Part shown: one piece after another, positions 22,503 to 33,305 of the stretch
Layout: each line of letters opens with the position of its first letter
Numbering within the stretch: position 1 is the first letter of the stretch
Assembly: GCA_963575745.1 (NCBI GenBank)
Contig: CAUYUJ010020145.1
Location: forward strand, 99,107 to 163,106
Length of the DNA: 64,000 bases
Reading direction: 5' to 3'
Source: Prorocentrum cordatum
Lineage: Eukaryota; Sar; Dinophyceae; Prorocentrales; Prorocentraceae
Notes under the pieces: model-generated
Told to the model about the DNA's origin: nothing
Seen by the model: the letters and a program-made list of their open reading frames with translations, nothing else
The model's database searches: none
Made by a program: the position numbers and the translations under genes

Positions 22503-23685
22503 ATGCACCAGAAGACGCCAGACAGCGCAGCAGCTTGCGATGCAATCGTGAATATTCGTCACCCAATGCGCACGATCAGCGTCAACGCTGCCAGCTGCTT
22601 ACTGATGCGTGAGCTTCTGCATCCCGCCGCCGATGTGCGCGGTGACGCGCAATTTCCCCCGCGGCCAATGTGCACTGATAACGTTCCTGCGCGCTGGCGC
22701 AGCCATGCCTGTCTTGTCCTCAGCGCTTGTGTGCTCGTTTGCGCTCTGCATGCGCGACCGCTCGCGCTTCTCAGTGTGCGCGTCTGCGCACGACTGCGCG
22801 ACTTCGTCTGTTGCGGCGCGCTGCAACAAGCCATTGCATGCCAAGACGCGCATCTTTGCGCGTCTGCGCTCCTGTACACTTGTGGCGCGCCTTTGGACAT
22901 ATGCGTGCATCCGCGCGCTTGCGCGCGCTTCTGAAGTTGTGCGCGCTCCCTGTGCGCACGTGCACTTCGGCACGCGTTCCCGCGCGCATCTGCACTCCGC
23001 GCGCCTCTGCGCGCTTGCGCGCGTTTCAGCGTTTCCGTGCGCCCGTGCGCGCTACTGCTCACCTCTTCGAGCATCGCGCGTCTTCGCACCTGTGCGCACG
23101 TCCGCGCGACACTCTGCGTCCCTTACCTATGAGCGCGAATATCTACGCACCTCGGCACGCTGTTCCACGCTCGCGCGCGTCTCTGCGCGTCCGTGCGCAC
23201 TGCGTGCTGCTGCGCGCTCTGTGGACGATTCTGCGCGCCTCTTGCGCATGTGCGCTCCGCTGCCGCCTCTGCGATGTCTCTGCGCTCACGCGTTTCCGCG
23301 TGCCGCTGCTTGCATGTGCGCGTCTGCGCGACGCTGCGTGTCCCTGCGCGTCAGCGCGTTCCGCGCGCCGCTGCGCAATTGTGGTCCTTCTGTGCGCTTT
23401 GCGCGTGCGCACTTGCGCGACCGGGCAGGTCTGTGCACAATTGCGCGTCTGCGCGCTCCCGCGGGCCTGTGTGCGCTCCTGCGCCCCATCCCGCCTGTAC
23501 GCTTGTTCTGCGTACTTCCGGTGTTTTTGCGCGCTCCTGTGCGCCTGTGCACCTCTGCATGGTTCCGCACACCTCTGCACGCTGCGCGCTTCTGCGCGTC
23601 TCTGCGCGTCTTTGAGAATGCTAATCTGGGCGCCCCGCTCCGCAGAACGCACGAAACTGCGGAACGCGCACAAACTGCAATTTTG
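22503..23685 (-). repeat. Z internal region, GCGC-rich
   Basis: About 700 bp built from irregular GCGCGTCTGCGC-type words. Long frames on both strands (up to 460 codons) arise because stops are rare in such sequence; no motif supports a protein. 23680-23685 (ATTTTG) is the empty site used by E2 in unit 2. Confidence 0.7.
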
Positions 23686-23736
23686 GTCGCAATTCTGGGC
23701 GCACCAGCGCCGCCGAGCGCGGAATTGCGCTCCAAA

Positions 23737-23778
<42 letters not shown>

Positions 23779-26700
23779 GGCGCCTCGCGCTGGAGACTGC
23801 ACGAAACCGCGGAATCGCATCCGAATTGCAATTCTGGGTGCACCTGCGCCACCGAGCGCGGAAGAGCTCGGGAACGCGCTCGAAATGCTAATCTGGGCGC
23901 TCCGCGCCGCAGAATGCAAGACTCGAACTGCGATTTTGGGCGCACCTGCGCCGCGAAGGCACGAAAACTGCATTCATTGATGCCAATCTAAGCGTGCGGC
24001 TTCCTGCAACGCAGGCAACCGCTGAATCGCGTGCAATCGCAATTCTGGGCGCACCAGCGCCGCTGAGCGCGGAACTGCGCTCAGAATACCACTGCGGGCG
24101 CCCTGCGCCGAAGATTTGGAAAACTCGCCCCGAAGACGATTTGGGCCACCTCCTGCGCCGCCGAGCGCAGAAACGCGCTTGGAATGACAATCTTGGCGCC
24201 AGAATGCGGAATCGCGCTTAGTTGCAAATCTGGGCGCGCCTGCCAGAGTGCGCGGATTCGCGCTCCATTTGCGAATCTGCGCGCGCCTGCGCCAAAATGC
24301 GCGGACTCGCGCTCCGTTTGCGATTCTGGGCGCGCCTGCGCCAGAATGCGCGGAGTCACGCTCGGTTTGCGATTCTGGTCGTGCCTGCGCCAGAATACTC
24401 GGACTCGAGCTCCATTTGCGACTCTGAGCGCGCCTGCGCCAGAATGCGCGGAGCCGCGCTCCATTGGCGATTCCGGGAGCGCCTGCGCCAGAATGCACGG
24501 AATCGCGCCCCAGTGGTCATTCTAGGCGCGCCTGCGCAAGAATGCGCGGATTAGCATTCAATTTGCGACTCTGGACGCGCCTGCACAGAATGCGCGGGTT
24601 CGCGCTTCGTCTGCGATTGACTGCGCGGAGTCGCGCTTGGCGCTTTTCGGCGCGCGTGCGCCAGAGAATGCGAAGTCGCGCTCCATTTGCGCTTCTAGGC
24701 GCGCCTGCGCGAGAGAATGCAGAATCGCGCTCCAGTTGTCATTCTGGGCGCGCCTGCGCAGACATGCGCGGATTCGGACTCCACTTGCGATTCTTGGCGC
24801 ACCTGCGCCACAATGCGTTGATTCGGGCCTCGCAAATTCGCGTTCCTTTTGCGATTATGGGCGCGCCTGCGCCCGAACGCGCTGAGCTCCACTCCATGTG
24901 TGAATCTGGGTGCCTGCGCACGAATGCGCGGAGTCGCGCTAACCATTTGCGATTCTGGGCGCGCCCGCGCCAGAATGCGCGGAGTCGCGCTCGGTTCGCT
25001 TCTGGTCGCGCCTGCGCCAGGATGCGCGGAATCTCGCTCCATCTGCGATTCTGGGCGCGCCTGCGCCAGAATGCGCGGAGCCGCGCTCTATTGGCGATTT
25101 CGGGCGCGCCTGCGCCCGAATGCGCGGAATCGCGCTCTAGTTGTCATTCTGGGCGCCCTGCACACTCACTCCATGTGCGATTCTAGGCGGGCCTGCGCAA
25201 GAATGTGCGGAGCCGCGGTCCAGTTTCGATTATGGTCGCGCCTGCGCCAGAATGCGCAAACTCGCGCTCCGTCTGCGATTTTGGGCGCGCCTGTGCCCGA
25301 ATGCGCGGAGTCGCGCTCCATTTGCGATTCTGGGCGCGCCCGCGCCAGAATGCGCGGAGTCGCGCTCCATTGACGATTCCGGGCGCGCCTGCGCCAGAAT
25401 GCGCGGAATCGCGCTCCACTTGTCATTCTGGGCGCGCCTGCGCGAGAATGCGCGGAGCCGCGCTCTATTGGCGATTCCGGGCGCGCCTGCGCCAGAATGC
25501 GCGGAATCGCGCTCAAGTTGCCATTCTGGGCGCGCCTGCGCAAGATTGCGCGGATTCGCATTCGACTTGCGACTCTGGGCGCGCCTGCGCCAGAATGCGC
25601 GGGTTCGCGGTTCTTCTGCGATTCAGGGCGCGCCTGCGCCAGAATGCGCGGAGTTGCGCTGTATTTGCGCTTCTCGGCGCGCGTGCGCCAGAGAATGCGG
25701 AGTTGCGCTGTATTTGCGCTTCTCGGCGCGCGTGCGCCAGAAAATGCGGAATCGCGCTCCAGTTGTCATTCTGGGCGCGCCTGCTCAGAAATGCGCGGAT
25801 TCGCGCTCCACTTGCGATTCTGGGCGCATCTGCGCCAGCATGCGCCGCTGCACTGCAAAACTGGGCACGCGGACGCCCACGAGCGCAAAGTCGCGCTCAG
25901 ACTGCGAATCTGAGTGCGCCTGGGCACCAGAACGCAGAAAGGAAGGAGCATAGAGTGCAATACTGGGCAAGCGAATGCCGCCCGAGTGCACAGTCGCGCT
26001 CAGACTGGCCAGCACAGACCTGGGAATGGCAAGCGGCGAGGGCCAGAGAGAGCACGGCCCCCACGGCGGCAGCAACGACGCACTCTACGTTTCACCACAG
26101 GCGGCAAGGACCAGCGAGAGAGTAGCCCTCACGGTGGGGTGCGAGAATGGCCCTCAGCGGCACCAGGAATGCACTGAGAGCCGCACCCACTGGAAACCAA
26201 CGAGGAGCCAGCGCCCCGGGACGCCCGGTCCTCTGGCGAAGAGGGCCGGAGAGCGTAGCTCGACAAGCCTGGGTTTGCCGCTCGCGAGAAGGCAGTGAAC
26301 GTCCACATCGCAGGAGGTGAAGCCCGCGAGAAGGCAGCGACCCCAAAGTGATGCAGCTTCTCGCGACAAGGCAAGAACTTCGGGTGCGTGCGAGAAGGCT
26401 TTGCCCGCGAGAAGGCAGCGAATAAACTGCACGCAGCATGCCACACAGAACCCGGCAGAGCCTGGGAGAAGTGCGGCCTGAGTTTGCCCGCGAGAAGGCA
26501 GGGGCTCTGGGTGTGCCCGCGAGAAGGCAGGGACCCTGGGTTTGCCCCGAGAAGGCAGGGGCCCTGAACTTGCCCGCGAAGGCGGAACCAGAGAATGAGA
26601 AACACGGTGGCCTGAGTTTGCCCGCGAGAAGGCAGGGACTCTGGGTGTGCCCGCGAGAAGGCAGGGACCCTGGGTTTGCCCGCGAGAAGGCAGGGGCCCT

Positions 26701-26840
26701 GAACTTGCCCGCGAAGGCGGAACCAGAGACTGAGAAACACGGTGGCCTGAGTTTGCGCGGGAGAAGGCAGGACTCTGGGTATGCCCGCGAGAAGGCAGAG
26801 ACCCTGGATGTGCACGCGAAACGCAGGGGCCCTGGATGAC
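23686..26840 (-). repeat. Z leader: 49-bp satellite plus 28-bp array
   Basis: From about 24210 to 25860 the block GATTCTGGGCGCGCCTGCGC recurs every 49 bp (e.g. 24322, 24371, 24420, 24469). About 26460-26830 is an array of a 28-bp motif containing CCCGCGAGAAGGCAGGG. In minus sense the 49-bp unit resembles the leader array of E2, in the same orientation relative to the element. An (AT)18 run lies at 23740-23775. Not coding. Confidence 0.8.
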
Positions 26841-29011
26841 GCCAGAGACGGCGCGCAGGCGCGGTGAGAAACAGCCCTTAGGGCTTGGGTTTGTCCGCGA
26901 CAAGACACGACCCTGGGTTTGCCCGCGAAAAGGCAGGGACCCATGCCAGAGGCCCCCAAGTCGGCGGGCTTAGCGCCAGAGGCCTCCAAGTAGGTAGGCG
27001 TGGCAAGCCAGAGGTCTCTAAGTCGGCGGACATGGCTGAGGATGCCCTCTCGGCGGGCCAGGGTGGCGACGAGCGCGGGCACGCCAGACAGAGCGCTCCC
27101 GCCAGAGAGCATCGCGCTGTTGAAGCAGCACTTGTCCGCGAGAAAGCAGGAAGCCTCGGTTTGCCCGCGAAAAGGCAAAGGCCCGAAGGGGGACAGCCCT
27201 TAGGGCTTGGGTTTGTCCGCGAGAAGACAGGGACCCTGGGTTTGCCCGCGAAAAGGCAGGGACCCATGCCAGAGGCCCCCAAGTCGGCGGGCTTGGCGCC
27301 AGAGGCCTCCAAGTCGGTAGGCGTGGCAAGCCAGAGGTCCCCAAGTCGGCGGACATGGCTGTGCAAGAGCGGCAGGACGACACTCCCAGCGGTCAAGGCG
27401 ACGAGGAGCGGCAAGAATCGACTAGCTTTCGACGCTGCTTCCTCCAGGAAGCTCAAGCGACGAGGACAACGGACACGCCTAGGCGACGAGGAACGCGGGC
27501 TGTGGCGACGAGGAGCGCGGGTAAGCCTCGAGAAACCCCACGCCAGCAGAGCCACGCCCAGGAGCTTACTTCCGCCGTTCCACGGAATCGCCGGCCTGCG
27601 GAGGACTACTAGCCCGCGAGGCAGGCGAAGAGGCATAGAGGCGAAGAAGCAAGGAGAAAACAATGCGAGGGCTTGCTCCTGATGATTTTCCTGTGACGGA
27701 AACAAGTTTACGCGCCATGAAAATCATTGCGGCCGCCAAGCCCTCGTATGTGCAGACAAATGGCCGGCGCCCTCGCGCCAGCAAGGGGCTTGAGGGAAGC
27801 GCTGCCTGGCTGGGATCTTCTGGATCTCAATCCGAGACTCCCAATGCACCAGAAGACGCCAGACAGCGCAGCAGCTTGCGATGCAATCGTGAATATTCGT
27901 CACCCAATGCGCACGATCAGCGTCAACGCTGCCAGCTGCTTACTGATGCGTGAGCTTCTGCATCCCGCCGCCGATGTGCGCGGTGACGCGCAATTTCCCC
28001 CGCGGCCAATGTGCACTGATAACGTTCCTGCGCGCTGGCGCAGCCATGCCTGTCTTGTCCTCAGCGCTTGTGTGCTCGTTTGCGCTCTGCATGCGCGACC
28101 GCTCGCGCTTCTCAGTGTGCGCGTCTGCGCACGACTGCGCGACTTCGTCTGTTGCGGCGCGCTGCAACAAGCCATTGCATGCCAAGACGCGCATCTTTGC
28201 GCGTCTGCGCTCCTGTACACTTGTGGCGCGCCTTTGGACATATGCGTGCATCCGCGCGCTTGCGCGCGCTTCTGAAGTTGTGCGCGCTCCCTGTGCGCAC
28301 GTGCACTTCGGCGCGCGTTCCCGCGCGCATCTGCACTCCGCGCGCCTCTGCGCGCTTGCGCGCGTTTCAGCGTTTCCGTGCGCCCGTGTGCGCTACTGCT
28401 CACTTCTTCGAGCATCGCGCGTCTTCGCACCTGTGCGCACGTCCGCGCGACACTCTGCGTCCCTTACCTATGAGCGCGAATATCTACGCACCTCGGCACG
28501 CTGTTCCACGCTCGCGCGCGTCTCTGCGCGTCCGTGCGCACTGCGTGCTGCTGCGCGCTCTGTGGACGATTCTGCGCGCCTCTTGCGCATGTGCGCTCCG
28601 CTGCCGCTTCTGCGATGTCTCTGCGCTCACGCGTTTCCGCGTGCCGCTGCTTGCATGTGCGCGTCTGCGCGACGCTGCGTGTCCCTGCGCGTCAGCGCGT
28701 TCCGCGCGCCGCTGCGCAATTGTGGTCCTTCTGTGCACTTGCGCGACCGGGCAGGTCTGTGCACAATTGCGCGTCTGCGCGCTCCCGCGGGCCTGTGTGC
28801 GCTCCTGCGCCCCATCCCGCCTGTACGCTTGTTCTGCGTACTTCCGGTGTTTTTGCGCGCTCCTGTGCGCCTGTGCACCTCTGCATGGTTCCGCACACCT
28901 CTGCACGCTGCGCGCTTCTGCGCGTCTCTGCGCGTCTTTGAGAATGCTAATCTGGGCGCCCCGCTCCGCAGAACGCACGAAACTGCGGAACGCGCACAAA
29001 CTGCAATTTTG
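26841..29011 (-). repeat. Z unit 2: segment A, B1 and internal region
   Basis: Near-identical copy of 21502-23685. Unit 2 and unit 3 share a 15-nt deletion relative to unit 1 (unit 1 has GCTTTGCGCGTGCGC at about 23396-23410). Unit 2 is interrupted at 29006-29011 by E2. Confidence 0.85.
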
Positions 29012-29381
29012 ATACCCCCTAAACCAAAGGTTTCGATGGGGAGGAAAATCTAGAAAGCCCCGCCCGATGTAAACCGGTTGGTGGATTCATCAGTTGATGG
29101 CTTTAACCGTGTACGTAAACTCGTGGGCAGTCACGGCTTGGGCTCCCGACGGAGCAGCGGATTTCTTCCAAGGCCTGGTTGGCTCCAACTCGGAGCAGCG
29201 GTGGTCTTCGACAACTCCGGAGGCCGATCGGGGCACCGCCCGGCTCGGGGGCGGGATAGCAAGTTCCCGGCGCCACGGCCGCCGCGGAGCAAGCGCCCTG
29301 CGGGGTGCACTCGCTCCGCCGGGGGGTCTTTGCAAGCCCCCAGTGGTCCACATAGTGGGCCAGGTGCTGTTCGCAGCGCCC
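29012..29381 (+). repeat. E2 split-repeat segment A1
   Basis: Matches A2 at 42905-43266, apart from a 6-nt AAGGTT present only in A1 and two extra bases near 29052. The first 30 bases hold CCCCTAAACC AAA GGTT...GGGG, a hairpin containing a plant-type telomere-like CCCTAAA. Confidence 0.88.
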
Positions 29382-30527
29382 TGGCTGCCATGCTCTGGCC
29401 TGCGCCCTTGCTGGCCAGTGCTGTGCACAAGTGGGTCCCTGGCCTGGCTGCCATACCCCAGGCCCGCGCCCTTGCTGGCCAGCGCCTTCCTCGTCGCATG
29501 CTGGTGCGCCTCGCAAGCGCTGGGGTCGTTCTGGCGCCAGCACGCCCAGAATTGCATTCTGCGCGCGATTCTGCACAATCTGGCGCCGGCGCGTCCAGGA
29601 GTGCAATCGCAGCGAATCCCTGCATTTGCGGTCAGGGCGCAAACTTGCGCATTGCACTCCGAATGCGCTCATTCTGGCGCCAGCCTGCCCGGAGTGTACC
29701 TGCCCTGGCTGAAATACCTGGGCTCGTGCCCTTGCAGGCCGCACCCTTGCTGGCGCCTCCTCGTCGTGTGCCCGCGCATGTCTCTCCTGCGGGCCTGCTG
29801 GGCTGGCTCGCCGGCCACCCTGGCAGGGCTGCCCGTTGCTCGCTGGTACAGCGCCCGTATCTGTGCGCAAAATCGCGCATTCTGGCGCTAGCGCGCCAAC
29901 AGGTGCTGTCTGGGCGCAAATCTGCACACTTTCGCGCTGGCCCGCCCAGAATTGCAATCGGGGCGCGAACCTGCGGAATCTGTCGCCAGCTCGCTCAGAA
30001 TGGCATTCTGAGTTCTAATCCGCGCATTCTGGCGCCAGGGCGCTCAGAATTGCATTCGGGCCCCGACTCTGCGCAATGTGGCGCTCGCACGCCCCGAATT
30101 GCAATCAGAGCTGGACTCCGCGCAATCTGGCGTTGGAGCGGACAGGGTTTCAATCGGAGCTCGAATCTGCGCAATCTCGCGCTGGCGCGCCGAGAAGAGG
30201 CGAACAGGCGCTTTCGGCGCTAGCGCGCCCAGAAATGCATTCTGAGGCCGAATTTGCGCACTCTGCCGCCAGCGCACCCCAAATTGCATTCTGGGCGCGA
30301 CTTGCGCATTCTGACTCTAGCGCGCCCAGGGAGGCATGCTGAGGCCGAATTTGCGCAATCTGGCGCCCTCACGCCCAGAAGTGCCGTCGGAGGGAAACCT
30401 TCGCCTTTCGGGACTGGTGCGCCGAGAATTGCATCTGGAGGGCAAACCTTGTATTCTAGCGCAAGCGCGCTCAGATTCGCACTCTCAGCGCGAATTCGCG
30501 CGCCTGGGCGCCAGCGCGCTCAGAGTT
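29382..30527 (+). repeat. E2 leader with 49-50 bp degenerate array
   Basis: From about 29520 the words GCGCCCAGAATTGCATTCTGG and CTGCGCAATCTGGCGC alternate with a period of about 50 bp. E3 has the same leader (49162-50306). At 30527 the array is joined abruptly to the middle of gag, so the gag 5' end has been deleted. Confidence 0.75.
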
Positions 30528-30756
30528 CTGGGGCGTGAAGATGGTCCTCACGAAGGCCATCACCTCCACGCAGTTGCTCGCGTACCAGATCGTACTCACC
30601 CGGGTGGCAGAATAATACGGCGGCTTCAGGGTGTGCACACACTACGATCTCTTGCTCAGACAGAAGCTCCCCCGATGAAAGGGACGAGCGGTCGCAGATA
30701 GAGACGCTCCTGTGCACTCTGGACCGCGACGTGCTGGCGGACGCGAAGAACAGCGC

Positions 30757-30878
30757 TGAAAATCTTCTGCGTTCGGCCATGCGACCGTGAAGTTGGGCGT
30801 CGCCTCCGCGCTAACAATTGGCGAGCGGAAATGTTTGGCGCCGCCAGGTTGGCCCAGACTGGACATCCACCAGGGCCC
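30757..30878 (-). repeat. E1 split-repeat segment B2 (3' end)
   Basis: 122 bp including core TGAAAA (30757-30762); its outer border joins the E2 gag codon. Confidence 0.92.
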
Positions 30879-30940
30879 CAACCTGACCAAGGCGCCGCCC
30901 AACAAACGCGTAGCCACAAGGGCGGGAATGGGTGGGATGC

Positions 30941-31350
30941 GAGCCCAATGGGCGCGCTTGCACCGCACGGCCTGGGAACGACGGTGGGCGCCGGCCCCCG
31001 TGCAGCCTTCACTGCGACGCCGCCGCCACCTGCCAGCCCAGGAACAGCGGAGCGCGGCCCAAGGCACGCCAATCAACCAACCAACCAACCAACGGCAGGA
31101 GAAGGAGGAGGAACCGCCTGCTGCTACGCAGCGCGCGGCCGTGAGAACCACCTGCTGCAATGCAGCGCACGGCCGTGAGCATCCGCCTGCTGCGCTGCAG
31201 CGAAAGGCTGTGAGACACCACTCCGCTGCACCACAGCGGTGCCAAGGCTGTGAGAAGGAAGGAAGCCCAGAGGCACAGAAGCCAAGAAGCCTACAAAGGC
31301 CTCCCTGAAGATTTTCCTGCCCCCCAAACCGCTACGCGATTTTGGGGCTA
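30941..31350 (-). repeat. E1 split-repeat segment A2
   Basis: 410-bp copy of A1. The spacer 30879-30940 separates it from B2. Confidence 0.92.
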
Positions 31351-33305
31351 TGAAAATCTTCTGCGTTCGGCCATGCGACCGTGAAGTTGGGCGTCGCCTC
31401 CGCGCTAACAATTGGCGAGCGGAAATGTTTGGCGCCGCCAGGTTGGCCCAGACTGGACATCCACCAGGGCCCAACGCATGCAGTCTGGGCCAAATGGCTA
31501 CTCTGCCCGAAAACGACAGCATGCGCGGACAGCCGCCAGGCGCAGGGCGAACGTTGCCACGGACGATGAGGGATATTTGTTTTGGCTTCCGCGCCCAATG
31601 CATGCGAAGACGCTCTCTCGTCTTCGTCACCGCTCGATTCCGAGTGTTCGGTGAGCCACTGCGCAACTGCAAATTGCCCTCGAGATTGGGCAGTGGCATA
31701 GCCGAAAGCGGCCACGCCCTTCCACCCTCCAGACCAAAAGAGAGCTGACAAACCACCTGCCTGGAGAGCGTCGTTGGCGAAACCCCGCCGGAACGCATGC
31801 GTGCCCCAGTGCTCACTTTGGGGCAAAGCTATAGCCGTAGCACCTGCTTTCAGAAATCCCAGAGCTTCCGCATAAGTGATGTGTGCGAAAGGCAGAGGAT
31901 TACCATGCGCAGCTTCGCGCAGGCCACACACGCCACAAAGATCACTTCGCGCGTCCCCGCATAAACACTTGCGAACTACCTCGACAGGCGTGCTGTAGCA
32001 TTTTCTGCGGGTGAACGTGACAACTGCCTCTGTGCCTCCGCCGTTGAACCGGTAAAGTGCTGAAGGCGAGCCCAAAGGAAGCACCTCCGAAGCGTGCCGC
32101 AGACAAAAGTGCCGAGCCACCACGTATGACAGGGCCAAGTCACGACGATTGGCGTCAGTTGCCCACTGTGCCAAATCCCGCGTTTGCGCCTTGGATGCCC
32201 ATATACGTGGGCGCACTCGATCGGCCGCTGCCTTCTGAGCGCCTCTCACTAACCGTGTCGTATCGCTCAATTCCCCAGCAGGAACACGCAGAAGGGCCAA
32301 CACCGACCGGATATGAGAGAAATAACGTCCCAGAGAAGCACTGCTGCGGAAGAAAACACAGAAAGCTGACACGGAAGAGTGCGACGGCGGCCACGGCGGT
32401 TCACGCGCCAGGGCCGCGGCCTGACCCCACAGATGAACCGCACTCGCATATTGCGACGCGCTGCGCTTCCAACCAGAGAATTCCAGCCACGTAGCTTGCA
32501 ACTCGAACGAATCCACGCTTGCATCGTCCTTCCGTCGTTTTGCAACAGCCCGTGGGCCTAACTCGAGCACTCCGAACGGTTGGTCGGGCAATTTGGCCGT
32601 GTCCCGGAGAGCGTTGGCGAGCACGTCCGGCCCCAGAGCCAGTCGTTGCTGTCTGGCCTGCGCGACAAGCGCCAGTGCGGCCATGCCTCGGCCCCCGCGC
32701 TGCGCCCCAGACTGCGCCGCAAAAGCGGGGGGCGCTTGCGCGGGGAAGGGCTTCTGAGCTGCCGCGGCAACCTCGGCATCCTCGGTCTGACCGCCGACTG
32801 GCGATGGCAATGTCTGCGCCAACCCACGCTGAGCAAGAGACGAGTAATTGTCGCATAAACGTAATAACCTGGAAAGGAATTCAGGCGTACACGTTGCCAG
32901 CGGCTTCCAAATGATACGGGCGCTGTCTTGGTCCAATCCTGAAAAATCCAGGGGGTCCTCAGCGCCAGCACGAGCCAGTCCAGAACACAACTCTTCCAAT
33001 CCAATTCCCGGGGCATGCGTGCCCGCGGCTTGTCGGATTAAGTCTGGCAGAGCGCCGCGGAGGCCAAGCTGGGGCGCGGCTTCGGCCTGGCCGCCTCCTG
33101 GCCCATCACTGGCGGTGTTGCTGGCTGCTGCTATGGCTTGGGCGCGGCTTTTGCCAATGAGCTGAAGCATTTGGGCCTTGGGGCTACGGAAAGCCCTTGG
33201 CAGAAGGCAGAAGCGCGACAAGCGCAACAAACGCCACACTCGATGACTGACGATGCGGGCGATGCATTTTCCGACCGCAGGCCGCAAGGCAGTCATTGGA
33301 GCCAT
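31332..33305 (-). CDS. E1 tyrosine recombinase
   Basis: 657 codons from ATG 33305 (good context, 13-nt overlap with pol, frame -1 relative to pol). The catalytic part shows Arg in Cys-Leu-Arg-His-Ala-Ser-Glu-Val, then Gly-Thr-His-Ala-Phe-Arg-Arg (His-x-x-Arg, about 31780-31805), Gly-Gly-Trp and Phe-Gly-Tyr, i.e. the full R-H-R-W-Y set. A Cys-x-Cys-x7-Cys-x2-Cys cluster lies inside the catalytic domain. It should join a circular cDNA to the genome at the TTTTCA core without target duplication. The last 45 or so residues are encoded by B1 and the start of A2, so the protein end depends on the terminal repeat. Confidence 0.93.
   Translation of the reverse strand: MAPMTALRPAVGKCIARIVSHRVWRLLRLSRFCLLPRAFRSPKAQMLQLIGKSRAQAIAAASNTASDGPGGGQAEAAPQLGLRGALPDLIRQAAGTHAPGIGLEELCSGLARAGAEDPLDFSGLDQDSARIIWKPLATCTPEFLSRLLRLCDNYSSLAQRGLAQTLPSPVGGQTEDAEVAAAAQKPFPAQAPPAFAAQSGAQRGGRGMAALALVAQARQQRLALGPDVLANALRDTAKLPDQPFGVLELGPRAVAKRRKDDASVDSFELQATWLEFSGWKRSASQYASAVHLWGQAAALAREPPWPPSHSSVSAFCVFFRSSASLGRYFSHIRSVLALLRVPAGELSDTTRLVRGAQKAAADRVRPRIWASKAQTRDLAQWATDANRRDLALSYVVARHFCLRHASEVLPLGSPSALYRFNGGGTEAVVTFTRRKCYSTPVEVVRKCLCGDARSDLCGVCGLREAAHGNPLPFAHITYAEALGFLKAGATAIALPQSEHWGTHAFRRGFANDALQAGGLSALFWSGGWKGVAAFGYATAQSRGQFAVAQWLTEHSESSGDEDERASSHALGAEAKTNIPHRPWQRSPCAWRLSAHAVVFGQSSHLAQTACVGPWWMSSLGQPGGAKHFRSPIVSAEATPNFTVAWPNAEDFHSPKIA
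31351..31472 (-). repeat. E1 split-repeat segment B1
   Basis: 122 bp including core; identical by eye to 30757-30878. Lies within the recombinase frame. Confidence 0.92.

Noticed and set aside
22609-23991. Open frames of up to 460 codons in the Z internal region and its copies
   Set aside because: GCGC-rich words rarely make stop codons; frames are open on both strands at once, full of Cys/Arg/Ala words, without any domain.
24464-26125. Repeat-protein genes in the 49-bp arrays (also 37049-38494 and 44489-45912)
   Set aside because: A 49-bp period is not a multiple of three, so the frame rotates each unit; openness comes from composition, and overlapping frames are equally long.
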